Below are positions 51,727-60,054 of a stretch of DNA of 64,000 nt, in pieces. The notes beneath the pieces were generated by a model. That model saw only the letters and a list, made by a program, of their open reading frames with translations, was not told the DNA's origin and did no database searches. Origin of the DNA: Gammaproteobacteria bacterium (GTDB lineage: Bacteria > Pseudomonadota > Gammaproteobacteria > Steroidobacterales > GCA-2729495); contig JAHDYM010000004.1 of the NCBI GenBank assembly GCA_023383705.1, forward strand, positions 1 to 64,000. The letters run 5' to 3'. Numbering within the stretch: the stretch's first letter is position 1; every line of letters begins with the position of its first letter. Position numbers and translations under genes: made by a program.

Positions 51727-53022
51727 ATGGCACGGCGTGAGATAAGGGTCCCGGATCTCGGCGACTTCAAGAACGTCGAGATTGTCGAAGTGGTGGTCCG
51801 TCCGGGCGAGCAGGTGCGTGCCGAGCAGGTGCTGATCACGCTCGAAACCGACAAGGCGGCGATGGAAGTGCCGTCGCCGGTGGCGGGTACCGTTGTCGAG
51901 ATCAAGGTGGCCCAGGGTGGCCGCGTCTCGACCGGCGACCTGATCGCCGTGCTGGACGCCGATGAATCGCTTGCAGTTGCGCCCATACCGGCACCCGCAG
52001 AAAAGGCTGCTCCGGCAGCGACCCCGCCACCATCGCCGCGGTCCGAAGCGCCGCCGGCACGGCGTGCACCGGAAGCTGCCCGCGCCGCTGCCCCGGTCCT
52101 GCCGCCGATCGATGAGGCCACTTTTTCACGCGCCCACGCCAGTCCCTCGGTACGCAAGTTCGCCCGTGAGCTCGGCGTCGACCTCGGCCGGGTAAAAGGC
52201 ACCGGCCTGAAGGGCCGGGTGCTGCTCGATGACGTCAAGCAGTTCGTGAAGTCGGTGATGAGCGGTGCGGTCAGCACCGGTCCCGCCTTGCCGGCCGTGC
52301 CGGTGGTCGATTTCGCGAAGTTCGGCCCGATCGAGATCAGCCCGCTGTCACGCGTGCGCAAGATCTCCGGTCCGCGCCTGCAGGCGGCCTGGCTGAATAT
52401 CCCGCATGTCACGCAGCAGGACGATGCCGACATCACCGCGCTGGAGGAACGCCGCCAGGCGCTGAAGGACAAGGCCGCGGCAGAGGGCGTGAAGCTCACC
52501 CCGCTGGCTTTCTTCGTGCGCGCCGCGGTGCTGGCACTGAAGGAATTCCCGGACTTCAACAGTTCGCTGACCGAAGACGGCACCGGCCTCGTGCACAAGA
52601 AATACTGGCACATCGGTTTTGCGGCCGACACGCCGCAGGGCCTGGTGGTGCCGGTGATCCGCGATGCCGACCAGAAGGACCTGCTCGCGATCGCGCGTGA
52701 ACTCGGCACGCTGAGCGAGAAGGCGCGCGGCGGCAAGCTCACGGCCGCCGAGATGCAGGGCGGTACCTTCACGATTTCGAGCCTCGGCGGCATCGGCGGC
52801 ACCTACTTCAGCCCGATCGTGAATGCACCCGAAGTCGCCATCCTCGGCGTGGGTCGTTCGGCGATGAAGCCGGTCTGGGCGAAGGACCGCTTCGTGCCGC
52901 GGCTGATCCTGCCGCTGTCGCTGTCCTACGATCACCGCGTGATCGACGGCGCGACCGGTGCGCGCTTCTCCGCCTTCCTCGTCGGCCTGCTGGGCGACGT
53001 CGATCGCCTGCTGGCGGGCTGA
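51727..53022 (+). CDS. aceF: dihydrolipoyllysine-residue acetyltransferase (E2)
   Basis: The core of the pyruvate dehydrogenase complex. A single lipoyl domain (lipoylated Lys43 in ETDKAAMEVPSP), an Ala/Pro-rich linker (~85-130), a peripheral-subunit-binding domain (ASPSVRKFARELGVDL, ~137) and the acyltransferase domain with active-site His403 and Asp407 in SYDHRVIDG. It has 431 aa. E. coli AceF has three lipoyl domains; here only one is present, and another sits on the E3 protein. Confidence 0.96.
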   Translation: MARREIRVPDLGDFKNVEIVEVVVRPGEQVRAEQVLITLETDKAAMEVPSPVAGTVVEIKVAQGGRVSTGDLIAVLDADESLAVAPIPAPAEKAAPAATPPPSPRSEAPPARRAPEAARAAAPVLPPIDEATFSRAHASPSVRKFARELGVDLGRVKGTGLKGRVLLDDVKQFVKSVMSGAVSTGPALPAVPVVDFAKFGPIEISPLSRVRKISGPRLQAAWLNIPHVTQQDDADITALEERRQALKDKAAAEGVKLTPLAFFVRAAVLALKEFPDFNSSLTEDGTGLVHKKYWHIGFAADTPQGLVVPVIRDADQKDLLAIARELGTLSEKARGGKLTAAEMQGGTFTISSLGGIGGTYFSPIVNAPEVAILGVGRSAMKPVWAKDRFVPRLILPLSLSYDHRVIDGATGARFSAFLVGLLGDVDRLLAG

Positions 53023-53028
53023 GCGGCG

Positions 53029-54837
53029 ATGGCAGTGATCGAGATCAGGGTTCCCAGGCTCGGCGACTTCAAGGACGTCGAGATCATCGAGGTGCATGTG
53101 GCCGTTGGCGATACCGTCCGGCCCGAAGCCACGCTGATCACGCTCGAAACCGACAAGGCGGCGATGGAAGTGCCCTCGACTGCCGGTGGTGTGGTCAAAG
53201 AACTGCTGGTGAAGAAGGGCGACCGGGTTTCCGAAGGACATCTGATCCTGAAGCTGGAAGGCGCGGCCGTCGCTGCCGCACCCGAGCCGGCGGCCAGTGT
53301 AGCGAGCAGTGCAGCGGCCAGCCCCGCAGGCAGCGTCTCCGCGGCGCCAGCATCGGCGCACGCAGCGCCTGCAACCCCCTCGCGTCCCGCAGCGCCGGCA
53401 CCGATCAGTGCTGCCGGCTACAGCGGGCCAGTCGATGAGGAAACCGAACTGCTGGTGCTCGGCGCCGGTCCGGGCGGCTATCCGGCCGCTTTCCGCGCTG
53501 CCGATCTCGGCCTGCAGGTCACGCTCGTGGAGCGCTGGGCCACGCTGGGCGGTGTCTGCCTGAACGTCGGCTGCATTCCATCGAAAGCGCTGCTGCACGC
53601 TGCCAGAGTGATCGAAGACGTCGAGGGCATGGCCGACTGCGGCCTGCGCTTTGGCGAGCCGCAGATTGATATCGATGCGCTGCGTGGCTGGAAGGAGCGC
53701 ACGGTCGGCAAGCTGACCGGCGGCCTGGCTACGCTCGCGAAGCAGCGCAAGGTCAAGCTTGTGCGCGGTACCGGCAGCTTCCTCTCGCCGAATCACCTGG
53801 AAGTCGTCGATGGCGGGCAGCGCAAGGTCATCGCCTTCCGCCAGTGCGTGATCGCCGCGGGTTCCGAATCCGTGCGCCTGCCGGGATTCCCCGACGATCC
53901 GCGCATCATCGACTCGACCGGTGCGCTGGAACTGCGGCGCGTGCCGAAGACCATGCTGGTGGTCGGCGGCGGCATCATCGGTCTCGAGATGGCCACCGTC
54001 TACAGCGCGCTCGGCACGCAGATCTCGGTGGTCGAGCTCACCGACGGCCTGATGCCCGGCTGCGATCCGGACCTGGTGCGGCCGCTGCAGCGGCGTATCG
54101 CCAAACGCTACGCAAAGATCATGACCGGCACGAAGGTGACGAAGATCGTGCCGGCCGCCGAGGGCCTGCAGGTCACTTTCGAAGGCAAGACCGCGGCGAC
54201 GGAGACCTACGAGCAGGTGTTGATGGCTGTCGGCCGCACGCCGAACGGCAAGCGCCTCGCAGCCGAAAAAGCCGGCATCAACGTCGACCAGCGCGGCTTC
54301 ATCCCGGTCGACAAACAGATGCGCACCAATGTGCCGCACATCTTCGCGGTCGGTGACATCGTCGGCCAGCCGATGCTGGCGCACAAGGCCAACCATGAAG
54401 GCCGGGTGGCTGCTGAAGTCGCCGCCGGGCACAAGGTGGCCTTCGATGCGCGGGTCATTCCCTCGGTGGCCTATACCGATCCGGAAGTTGCCTGGGTGGG
54501 CATGACCGAAACCGAAGCGAAGGCGGCGGGCATCGAATACGGCAAGGGCCAGTTTCCCTGGGCAGCCAGCGGCCGGGCGCTGGGCCTCAATCGCGACGAA
54601 GGCATGACCAAGCTGCTCTTCGATGCGAAGACCCACCGCGTGCTCGGTGCCGGCATCGTCGGTCCCAACGCCGGTGACCTGATTTCCGAAGTGGCCCTGG
54701 CCATCGAGATGGGCTGTGATGCCGCCGACATCGGTCTCACCATCCACCCGCATCCGACCCTGTCGGAAACGGTCGCCTTTGCCGCCGAGGCCTTCGAAGG
54801 CACGCTGGTCGACCTGTACCTGCCGAAGAAGAAGTAG
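53029..54837 (+). CDS. lpdA: dihydrolipoyl dehydrogenase with N-terminal lipoyl domain (E3)
   Basis: A flavoprotein that reoxidises dihydrolipoyl groups with NAD+. Over 602 aa: a lipoyl domain (~1-80, Lys43), an Ala/Pro/Ser linker (~82-130), then the E3 module with FAD-binding LVLGAGPGGYPAAFRAADLG, redox disulfide Cys177/Cys182 in GGVCLNVGCIPSK, NAD-binding VVGGGIIGLE, and the C-terminal His-Glu pair in HPHPTLSE. Lipoyl-E3 fusions are common in betaproteobacteria and some gammaproteobacteria. The start is 6 bp after aceF. Confidence 0.96.
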   Translation: MAVIEIRVPRLGDFKDVEIIEVHVAVGDTVRPEATLITLETDKAAMEVPSTAGGVVKELLVKKGDRVSEGHLILKLEGAAVAAAPEPAASVASSAAASPAGSVSAAPASAHAAPATPSRPAAPAPISAAGYSGPVDEETELLVLGAGPGGYPAAFRAADLGLQVTLVERWATLGGVCLNVGCIPSKALLHAARVIEDVEGMADCGLRFGEPQIDIDALRGWKERTVGKLTGGLATLAKQRKVKLVRGTGSFLSPNHLEVVDGGQRKVIAFRQCVIAAGSESVRLPGFPDDPRIIDSTGALELRRVPKTMLVVGGGIIGLEMATVYSALGTQISVVELTDGLMPGCDPDLVRPLQRRIAKRYAKIMTGTKVTKIVPAAEGLQVTFEGKTAATETYEQVLMAVGRTPNGKRLAAEKAGINVDQRGFIPVDKQMRTNVPHIFAVGDIVGQPMLAHKANHEGRVAAEVAAGHKVAFDARVIPSVAYTDPEVAWVGMTETEAKAAGIEYGKGQFPWAASGRALGLNRDEGMTKLLFDAKTHRVLGAGIVGPNAGDLISEVALAIEMGCDAADIGLTIHPHPTLSETVAFAAEAFEGTLVDLYLPKKK

Positions 54838-54852
54838 CCGGCGCGTTCCACC

Positions 54853-54884
54853 AAAAAAACCGGGCCATCACCGATGGCCCGGTT
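54853..54884 (-). terminator. intrinsic terminator for the exported-protein gene
   Basis: Perfect 12-bp stem AACCGGGCCATC (54858-54869), loop ACC, GATGGCCCGGTT (54873-54884). On the minus strand it is followed by a run of seven T (A tract 54853-54859 on plus). It lies about 60 bp after the stop of the minus-strand gene and could also stop lpdA transcription, though without a T tract on that side. Confidence 0.85.
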
Positions 54885-54897
54885 ACCCCCGGAGGAC

Positions 54898-54926
54898 CGT
54901 GCTGCAGGCGGGGCACCTGCAGCACG
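54898..54926 (-). other. second hairpin ahead of the terminator
   Basis: CGTGCTGCAGG (54898-54908) and CCTGCAGCACG (54916-54926) form a perfect 11-bp stem with a 7-nt loop, 13 bp after the stop codon of the minus-strand gene. Together with the terminator it makes a tandem hairpin 3' end. It may stabilise the mRNA. Confidence 0.5.
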
Positions 54927-54939
54927 TAATCGCAATGGC

Positions 54940-56742
54940 TCAGGGCGTGACGATCTTCTTCCAGACCTTCGCGCCCAGGTAGGCACCCAGCAGCGGGCTG
55001 TCGCTCGGCGGGGTCCACAGCGCCCAGGTGCCGGTGTACTGGTTCTGCACCGGCGCATTCACGTCCGCTGCGCCCTGGGCCGGGTCATAGCCGAGGTGGC
55101 CGTACTCGGACACGGCCCAGGCGAGGTTGGGATCCAGCGCACTGATCGGCGAGGTGGCCGAGGACTGCCGCAGCGGCGGATAGGGCTGCGTGCTGGCAGG
55201 ACAGCCACCCATCACGAAGCAGCAGGCTTCGGTTGCCGTGCTGCCGGGGATCCTGCACTGCGTGTTTGCCCAGTTGCCCCAGTAGGCAGCAAAGGGATGG
55301 CCGACACCCGGGTAGGTGTCGTAGTCCTTCGTGTTCCAGTACAGCCAGTTCTTGTAGCCGATCTCCTTGGCGATCTGGTTCGGGATCTCGACCAGGCTGA
55401 GGACCGATTCCGACATGATCTGCGGGAAGGCGACGATGATGTGCTTGATGCCGCGGTTCTTCAGTTCCTCCAGCGCATCCCAGTACAGGTAGCCGTCGAG
55501 GCCCTGGGGCAACACGTCATGGCTCTCGTACAGCCAGGCCTCGCCGAGATTCTCGCCACGCATGGCGCGCGTGCGCTCCATCTGCGAGAAGGTGGGCGGC
55601 CTCGGGATGATGCCCGGGTTGACCTCGGAGCGTCCGAACCAGGCGCCCATGATGTTCTGCTCCGCGATCTGCGGGAACACCGTGCGCAGCGCTTGGCGGA
55701 TGTTCCGGTTCAGCACCAGCGTGTCGTCGATCTTCGGGTCGAACCACTGCTTGTTGGCACCGACATGGTGATTCATCAGCAGCACGGCGGTGTCGGCCAG
55801 CGGCACCCTGGTGTTGATCGCCCGGGCGATGCCCACCACCTGGATCCAGGCGAGTGCCGGGTCTTCGGTGAAGGGGTTAGGCCGGCCGGCCAGGGGTACC
55901 GCGGCGTCAGTGACCGGTGCACCGAGCGAGGAGGTCCAGTTTGCCGGTGCGGTGGGGTAGGAGGCGGTCATCAGGTTGGAAGGATCGTTGACCCACTCCA
56001 CGCTGACGCTCTTCCCGTTCGCAGCGTTCCAGGCGCTGACCACCTTGCGGGTTTCGCTGATCTGCTCGAAGGTCTTCCAGAAGCGCACGCCGCTGGTGGT
56101 GGTGTCGACGACGATCAGCCGGCTGATGTCGTTGGCCAGCATGCGTTCAACCGCACCGTCCACGTTGTAGCGCTGCGGATCACAGCCGGCCCAGGGGCCA
56201 CCATCCGCGGGGCTGCCGCAGTAGGTGAGCGCGGCGCCACCGGCCACCTGCGGGTTGTACATGCCGCGCGGATTCGGCAGGTCGGCCGGGTTGTCGCTGA
56301 TCCAGCTCATCTTGCCGGTGAACACCGAGATGGTCTTGCGGGTCTTCAGCTTGTAAACGGCGGCCTGCAGGTTCAGGGCGGTGGTCATCTGCGCCAGCTG
56401 GGTGTCGGTGATCGTGTTGTAGCGATCCTGGCCGCCGATGCGCGGGTATTCGAAGTCGTATTTCTTCGACTGGGCCAGGCCGCTCGGATCGGTCAGCATC
56501 AATGGCCAGAATGTGGGATTCCAGATGATGTTCTTGTAACCGAATGAATTTGCATCGTAATAAAACATCTGGGCGCTCGAGTCCCAAGCCTTTTGCGGGC
56601 CCCAGGTGGTGGCGCCGCCATGCACGGCATACAGCACGCCGATGCGCTCCGGCGGGCTGGGTGGCGCGGCGCCAGCTTGGCTGGCCATGGTCAGGCACAG
56701 GGCGGCCAGCAGGCCGGCCCCGACGTTCTTGTCAGCTCGCAT
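54940..56742 (-). CDS. exported protein resembling the ferrochelatase superfamily
   Basis: A protein of 600 aa with a signal peptide (LLAALCLTMASQAGAA, cut near residue 25). I do not recognise a named family. Its layout follows ferrochelatase: a GVLYAVHGG start, an IGGQDRYNTITDTQLAQM block like the GG-S-P-L region, LIVVDTTTSG where HemH has its LYPQYS-like strand, the His in LLMNHHVGA, AWFGRSEVNP like the SRFG/W segment, and IKHIIVAFPQIMSES...VEIP like the conserved ETL.E region. It is about twice the length of HemH and is exported, which no haem-synthesis ferrochelatase is. GGGGAG precedes ATG 56742. Cysteines at CGSP, AGC, CRIP and ACC may form periplasmic disulfides. Function unknown. Confidence 0.6.
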   Translation of the reverse strand: MRADKNVGAGLLAALCLTMASQAGAAPPSPPERIGVLYAVHGGATTWGPQKAWDSSAQMFYYDANSFGYKNIIWNPTFWPLMLTDPSGLAQSKKYDFEYPRIGGQDRYNTITDTQLAQMTTALNLQAAVYKLKTRKTISVFTGKMSWISDNPADLPNPRGMYNPQVAGGAALTYCGSPADGGPWAGCDPQRYNVDGAVERMLANDISRLIVVDTTTSGVRFWKTFEQISETRKVVSAWNAANGKSVSVEWVNDPSNLMTASYPTAPANWTSSLGAPVTDAAVPLAGRPNPFTEDPALAWIQVVGIARAINTRVPLADTAVLLMNHHVGANKQWFDPKIDDTLVLNRNIRQALRTVFPQIAEQNIMGAWFGRSEVNPGIIPRPPTFSQMERTRAMRGENLGEAWLYESHDVLPQGLDGYLYWDALEELKNRGIKHIIVAFPQIMSESVLSLVEIPNQIAKEIGYKNWLYWNTKDYDTYPGVGHPFAAYWGNWANTQCRIPGSTATEACCFVMGGCPASTQPYPPLRQSSATSPISALDPNLAWAVSEYGHLGYDPAQGAADVNAPVQNQYTGTWALWTPPSDSPLLGAYLGAKVWKKIVTP

Positions 56743-56996
56743 CGTTCTCTCCCCCGAGTTTGAGTTGGATGACGGATTTCCCGTCTGCGTCCCGACTATT
56801 TGCCGCGCCCCGGGGCGGTCGCAAGCGGAAAGTCTTGAATTGAGGGGTATTTGTCCTGAACGACGATTCACGCCAGCGTTCTGGCATGAATGCAGGCTCC
56901 GCAGGCAGCCGGTGCACCGGCTTGCGCCCTGGCGGCCACTCATGGCATTAATGACCGGCGCCATCCCTCAGACAAACAGAACACCCCGGGATCACG
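56743..56996. promoter_or_regulatory. 254-bp divergent region with several inverted repeats
   Basis: This gap separates the exported-protein gene (minus) from the LytTR gene (plus). It contains CGCCCCGGGGCG (56806-56817), GCCAG-CGTT-CTGGC (56872-56885) and the perfect 16-bp palindrome at 56907-56922. No convincing -35/-10 pair stands out on either strand, which would fit activator-dependent promoters. Confidence 0.45.
56907..56922. promoter_or_regulatory. 16-bp perfect palindrome, candidate operator
   Basis: AGCCGGTGCACCGGCT is perfectly symmetrical and lies 75 bp before the LytTR gene start and 165 bp before the exported-protein gene start. LytTR proteins usually bind spaced direct repeats, so another dimeric regulator is equally possible. 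Confidence 0.4.
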
Positions 56997-57953
56997 GTGA
57001 CGACCCAACCGCTCACGGCAGGCTGGAGCAGCGCAGGTGAGGTCCAAGCGGGCCAGGCGCCACGTCCGCGCGGCCGTAAACCGGCCCGCAAGGACTACCT
57101 CTGGTTCCTGCTGGTCATCCCGCTGCTGATCTCGCTGTGGTTCGCGGCGATGCGCGTCCGGCCGGTCGGTGAACTCGGCTTTGCTGTTGGCTGGCTGTAC
57201 CTCGGCAGCCGGATCATGGTGGCGTGGTGGGGTGCGCATCTGGGTGCACTGGCCGCGGCCTGGCTGGTGCGTGACCGCAACTGGCCCTTGTGGCGGATAT
57301 TGCTGCTGGGCTTTCTCATCGCCTGGTTGCCGCTCACCGGGCTCTTCCATCTGCACCTGCAGTTCATTTCCGTGCTGTACCCCGATCAGCTGGGCAGCCT
57401 GTCGCTGCGCGAGATGACGTTCAGCGCCGACTACCTGTGGCGGCTGACCAGCCGCTCGCTGCCGCCATTCCTGCCGCTGTGGATGGGCGTGGTGCATGCC
57501 TACCGGCGGCAGTTCGGCGTGGACTGGTACACCGCCCGCGACCCGGCGCCGGCGTCGGCCGTTGTCGAGGTGCCGAAGGCTGTCGCCGCTGCGCTGCCGG
57601 TTGCGGCCACGGCGCGGCCAGCTTTCCTCCAGCAATCGAGGCTTGCCGACAGCGCCAGGCCCAAGACGCTGAAGGCCGCCGAGCACTACATCGAGATCGT
57701 GGCCGACTGCGGCAGCGACCTGGTGCGCTATCGCTTCAACGATGCGATCCAGGCCATGGCGCCGCTGGATATCGGCGGGCAGGTGCACCGTTCCTGGTGG
57801 GTCCGCTGGGACTGCGTGGCGCGCGTCGTGCAGCGGGGCGGTGCGCTGGAGTTGCTGCTCGATGACGGGCGCACTATCCCCGTCAGTCAGGCTTACAAGA
57901 GCGAAGTGCGGCGCCGCTGTGCCGGCCACGGCAACAGCCCTGTGCGCAGCTGA
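56997..57953 (+). CDS. membrane-anchored LytTR-family transcriptional regulator
   Basis: A protein of 318 aa. A basic N-terminal tail is followed by about four hydrophobic helices (~33-51, ~60-90, ~98-118, ~155-170), a linker rich in Ala and Pro (~185-220), and a C-terminal LytTR DNA-binding domain (~222-310). Features of that domain are AAEHYIEIV, QVHRSWWVRWDCVARV and LLLDDGRTIPVSQAYKSEV, matching the HRS and PVSR-type signatures. It probably senses a membrane or periplasmic signal and binds DNA directly. The GTG start has only a weak ribosome site. It is divergent from the exported-protein gene and converges on the FGGY kinase with 3 bp between. Confidence 0.8.
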   Translation: MTTQPLTAGWSSAGEVQAGQAPRPRGRKPARKDYLWFLLVIPLLISLWFAAMRVRPVGELGFAVGWLYLGSRIMVAWWGAHLGALAAAWLVRDRNWPLWRILLLGFLIAWLPLTGLFHLHLQFISVLYPDQLGSLSLREMTFSADYLWRLTSRSLPPFLPLWMGVVHAYRRQFGVDWYTARDPAPASAVVEVPKAVAAALPVAATARPAFLQQSRLADSARPKTLKAAEHYIEIVADCGSDLVRYRFNDAIQAMAPLDIGGQVHRSWWVRWDCVARVVQRGGALELLLDDGRTIPVSQAYKSEVRRRCAGHGNSPVRS

Positions 57954-57956
57954 GGC

Positions 57957-59417
57957 TCAGCCGTCCGGCTGCATCAGTTCCAGCCACCGTGCAAAACGCC
58001 GGCGGAGCAACGGGTTCTCCACCGGTGCCAGCACCGTGCTTCCTGGCACCGGCCAGTTGCGGGCCTCGTCCGCTGCGACCAGCCGCGCCAGTCCGCGTGC
58101 GGTGGCTTCCGGTTCGGCGCTGCGCATCACCGGCCTGCCGGCGAGGTCCGCCAGGCACTGGCAGAGGTAGTCGTTGGCTGACAGTCCGCCCGTGAGCAGC
58201 AGGCGCGAAAAGGGCGGGCCGTGCGCTGCCAGTTCGCGGTAGTTCGTGTACAGCAGGAATGCGATGCTCTCGAGCACGGCCAGCAGGCGCATTCCGGGCG
58301 TGCTCGTGTCGGTGCTGCCGGTATCGACGAAGCGGGTTTCGAAATCGCTGCGCCAGAAGGGCGAGCCGAGGCCGCCGATGCCGTTGAGAAACAGCGGTGG
58401 CCCCAAGCCGGCGGCGAGTGCTGCCTGTCCGGCCGCCAGCAGTTCGGGCAGTGGCAGTTGCTCGCGCCCGGCCAGCCAGTCCAGCGCGCTGCCGGCGCCA
58501 TTCACCGTGCCTTCGAGCATGTAGTCCACGCCCTCGGCATCCGACCAGACCACGCTGACCAGCAGTCGCGGCGCATCCGGCATCCGGTCGCGCAGCGCGC
58601 GCTGGATGAAGGCCCCGGTGCCGAGGTTCAGGTAGGCGGTGGCGGCATCGAGTGCGCCGAAGGCAAAAGGCACGGCCGACTGGTCGCCGGTGACGACGGT
58701 GAGCGGGACGGGGCCGAGCGCCGTGCCGAGCTGGCCCCAGGCATGACGGTTGTGCACCGCGAGCGGCAGTTCGTCGCGGGCAATGCCGAAGAGCCGCAAC
58801 AGTTCCCCGCACCAGTCGCGGGTGGCCGGATCCCAGAGCTGGGTACGGGCGGCATTGGCCGGATCCGCATAACAGGGCAGCCCATCGAGCAGGCGACAGG
58901 CGATGAAGCTCGCCAGTGGTCCCATCACGAGTTCGCCGGCCGCGTGCGCCGCCTGCACGCCAGGCAGATGGTCGAGGCACCAGCGCATCTTGCTGGCGCC
59001 ATAGTGTGGCGTCAGCACCAGCCCGGTCCGCTCACGGATAAGCCTGGCTTGCGGCGCGAGACGGCTGAGCCAGGCGGCATTGCGCCGGTCCTGCCAGGAA
59101 ATCACCGGGCTGAGCGCTGCGCCGCTGTGTCGCTGCCAGCAGCACATGCTGGAGCGCTGGGTGGCGAGGCCCGCGGCGACGAGCCGGCTCCCGGCCGGCA
59201 GCTGGCGGCAGGCCGCAGCGATCGCTGCGCGCAGGGAGGCGATCAGCGCCTCGGGATCGTGCTCGATGTGTCCCTCGGTGCCGTGCAGTGTTTCGATGGG
59301 CACCGAAGCCGTCGCGACCAGCTCACCGTCGTCGGCGAAAACCAGCGCGCGGCTGGCGTGCCCGCCCTGGTCGAGTGCCAGGTAGAGCCGTTGTCCGGGC
59401 TGCGCTTCAGGCTTCAT
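57957..59417 (-). CDS. FGGY-family carbohydrate kinase, glycerol-kinase-like
   Basis: An ASKHA-fold sugar or polyol kinase of 486 aa. The N-terminal phosphate loop is LALDQGGHASRALVF, unlike the usual DQGTTSSR of GlpK. ISWQDRRNAAW, the catalytic Asp in VTGDQSAVPFAFG, LNLGTGAF and LLLTGGLSAND (adenosine binding) are present. The substrate is not certain; glycerol is one possibility. Its start overlaps the nth stop by 11 bp, making it the last gene of the rsx-nth run, an unusual companion. Confidence 0.8.
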   Translation of the reverse strand: MKPEAQPGQRLYLALDQGGHASRALVFADDGELVATASVPIETLHGTEGHIEHDPEALIASLRAAIAAACRQLPAGSRLVAAGLATQRSSMCCWQRHSGAALSPVISWQDRRNAAWLSRLAPQARLIRERTGLVLTPHYGASKMRWCLDHLPGVQAAHAAGELVMGPLASFIACRLLDGLPCYADPANAARTQLWDPATRDWCGELLRLFGIARDELPLAVHNRHAWGQLGTALGPVPLTVVTGDQSAVPFAFGALDAATAYLNLGTGAFIQRALRDRMPDAPRLLVSVVWSDAEGVDYMLEGTVNGAGSALDWLAGREQLPLPELLAAGQAALAAGLGPPLFLNGIGGLGSPFWRSDFETRFVDTGSTDTSTPGMRLLAVLESIAFLLYTNYRELAAHGPPFSRLLLTGGLSANDYLCQCLADLAGRPVMRSAEPEATARGLARLVAADEARNWPVPGSTVLAPVENPLLRRRFARWLELMQPDG

Positions 59418-60054
59418 CCGGCGGCGGGGTCTTGTGCGGGTACTCGCACCAGGCGGCGATCACGCAGTTCGGGCAATCGGGCTGGCGCGCCTTGCAGACG
59501 TGACGACCATGCAGGATCAGCCAGTGATGTGCATCGCGCTGGAAGCGCTTGGGCGTGCAGGCCACCAGCTTGTCCTCGACTGCACGCGGCGTCTTGCCGG
59601 GCGCGAGCCCGGTGCGGTTGCCGACGCGGAACACGTGGGTATCCACCGCGATGGTCGGCATGCCGAAGGCGATGTTCAGCACGATGTTGGCTGTCTTGCG
59701 GCCCACGCCGGGCAGCGCTTCGAGTGCCTTGCGGTCGGCCGGCACCTCGCCGCCGTACTTGTCGAGCAGGATGCGGCAGGTGCGCAGGATGTTTTTTGCC
59801 TTGGTGTTGTACAGGCCGATGGTGCGGATGTACTTCTTCAGTTCCGTCTCGCCGAGTGCCAGCAGGGCTTCCGGTGTGTTGGCGATCCTGAACAGCGGCT
59901 TGGTGGCCTTGTTGACGCTCACGTCAGTGGCCTGCGCCGACAGGATCACCGTCACCAGCAACTGGAAGGTCGAGCGGTAGACGAGTTCGGTTTTCGGCCG
60001 GGGATTGGCTTTCTGCAGGCGCCGGAATATCGCCATGCGGGCTTCGGGTGTCAT
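59407..60054 (-). CDS. nth: endonuclease III
   Basis: A DNA glycosylase/AP lyase removing oxidised pyrimidines. The helix-hairpin-helix LPGVGRKTANIVL carries the catalytic Lys, and VDTHVFR the catalytic Asp. The 4Fe-4S cluster ligands are CKARQPDCPNCVIAAWC (C-X6-C-X2-C-X5-C). It has 215 aa. ATG 60054 overlaps the rsxE stop by 4 bp, the conserved rsxE-nth arrangement. Confidence 0.97.
   Translation of the reverse strand: MTPEARMAIFRRLQKANPRPKTELVYRSTFQLLVTVILSAQATDVSVNKATKPLFRIANTPEALLALGETELKKYIRTIGLYNTKAKNILRTCRILLDKYGGEVPADRKALEALPGVGRKTANIVLNIAFGMPTIAVDTHVFRVGNRTGLAPGKTPRAVEDKLVACTPKRFQRDAHHWLILHGRHVCKARQPDCPNCVIAAWCEYPHKTPPPDEA

Noticed and set aside
52348-54753. Long minus-strand open frame across aceF and lpdA
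   Set aside because: Fully antisense to the pyruvate dehydrogenase genes and without domain-like sequence; it follows from high GC at third codon positions.
54940-54970. PEP-CTERM sorting signal on the exported protein
   Set aside because: The C-terminus ends KVWKKIVTP without a PEP motif, a hydrophobic helix or a basic tail of the right order.
55961-55980. Second REP-like GTAGGAG sequence
   Set aside because: It lies inside the exported-protein coding sequence and has no hairpin of the right type after it.
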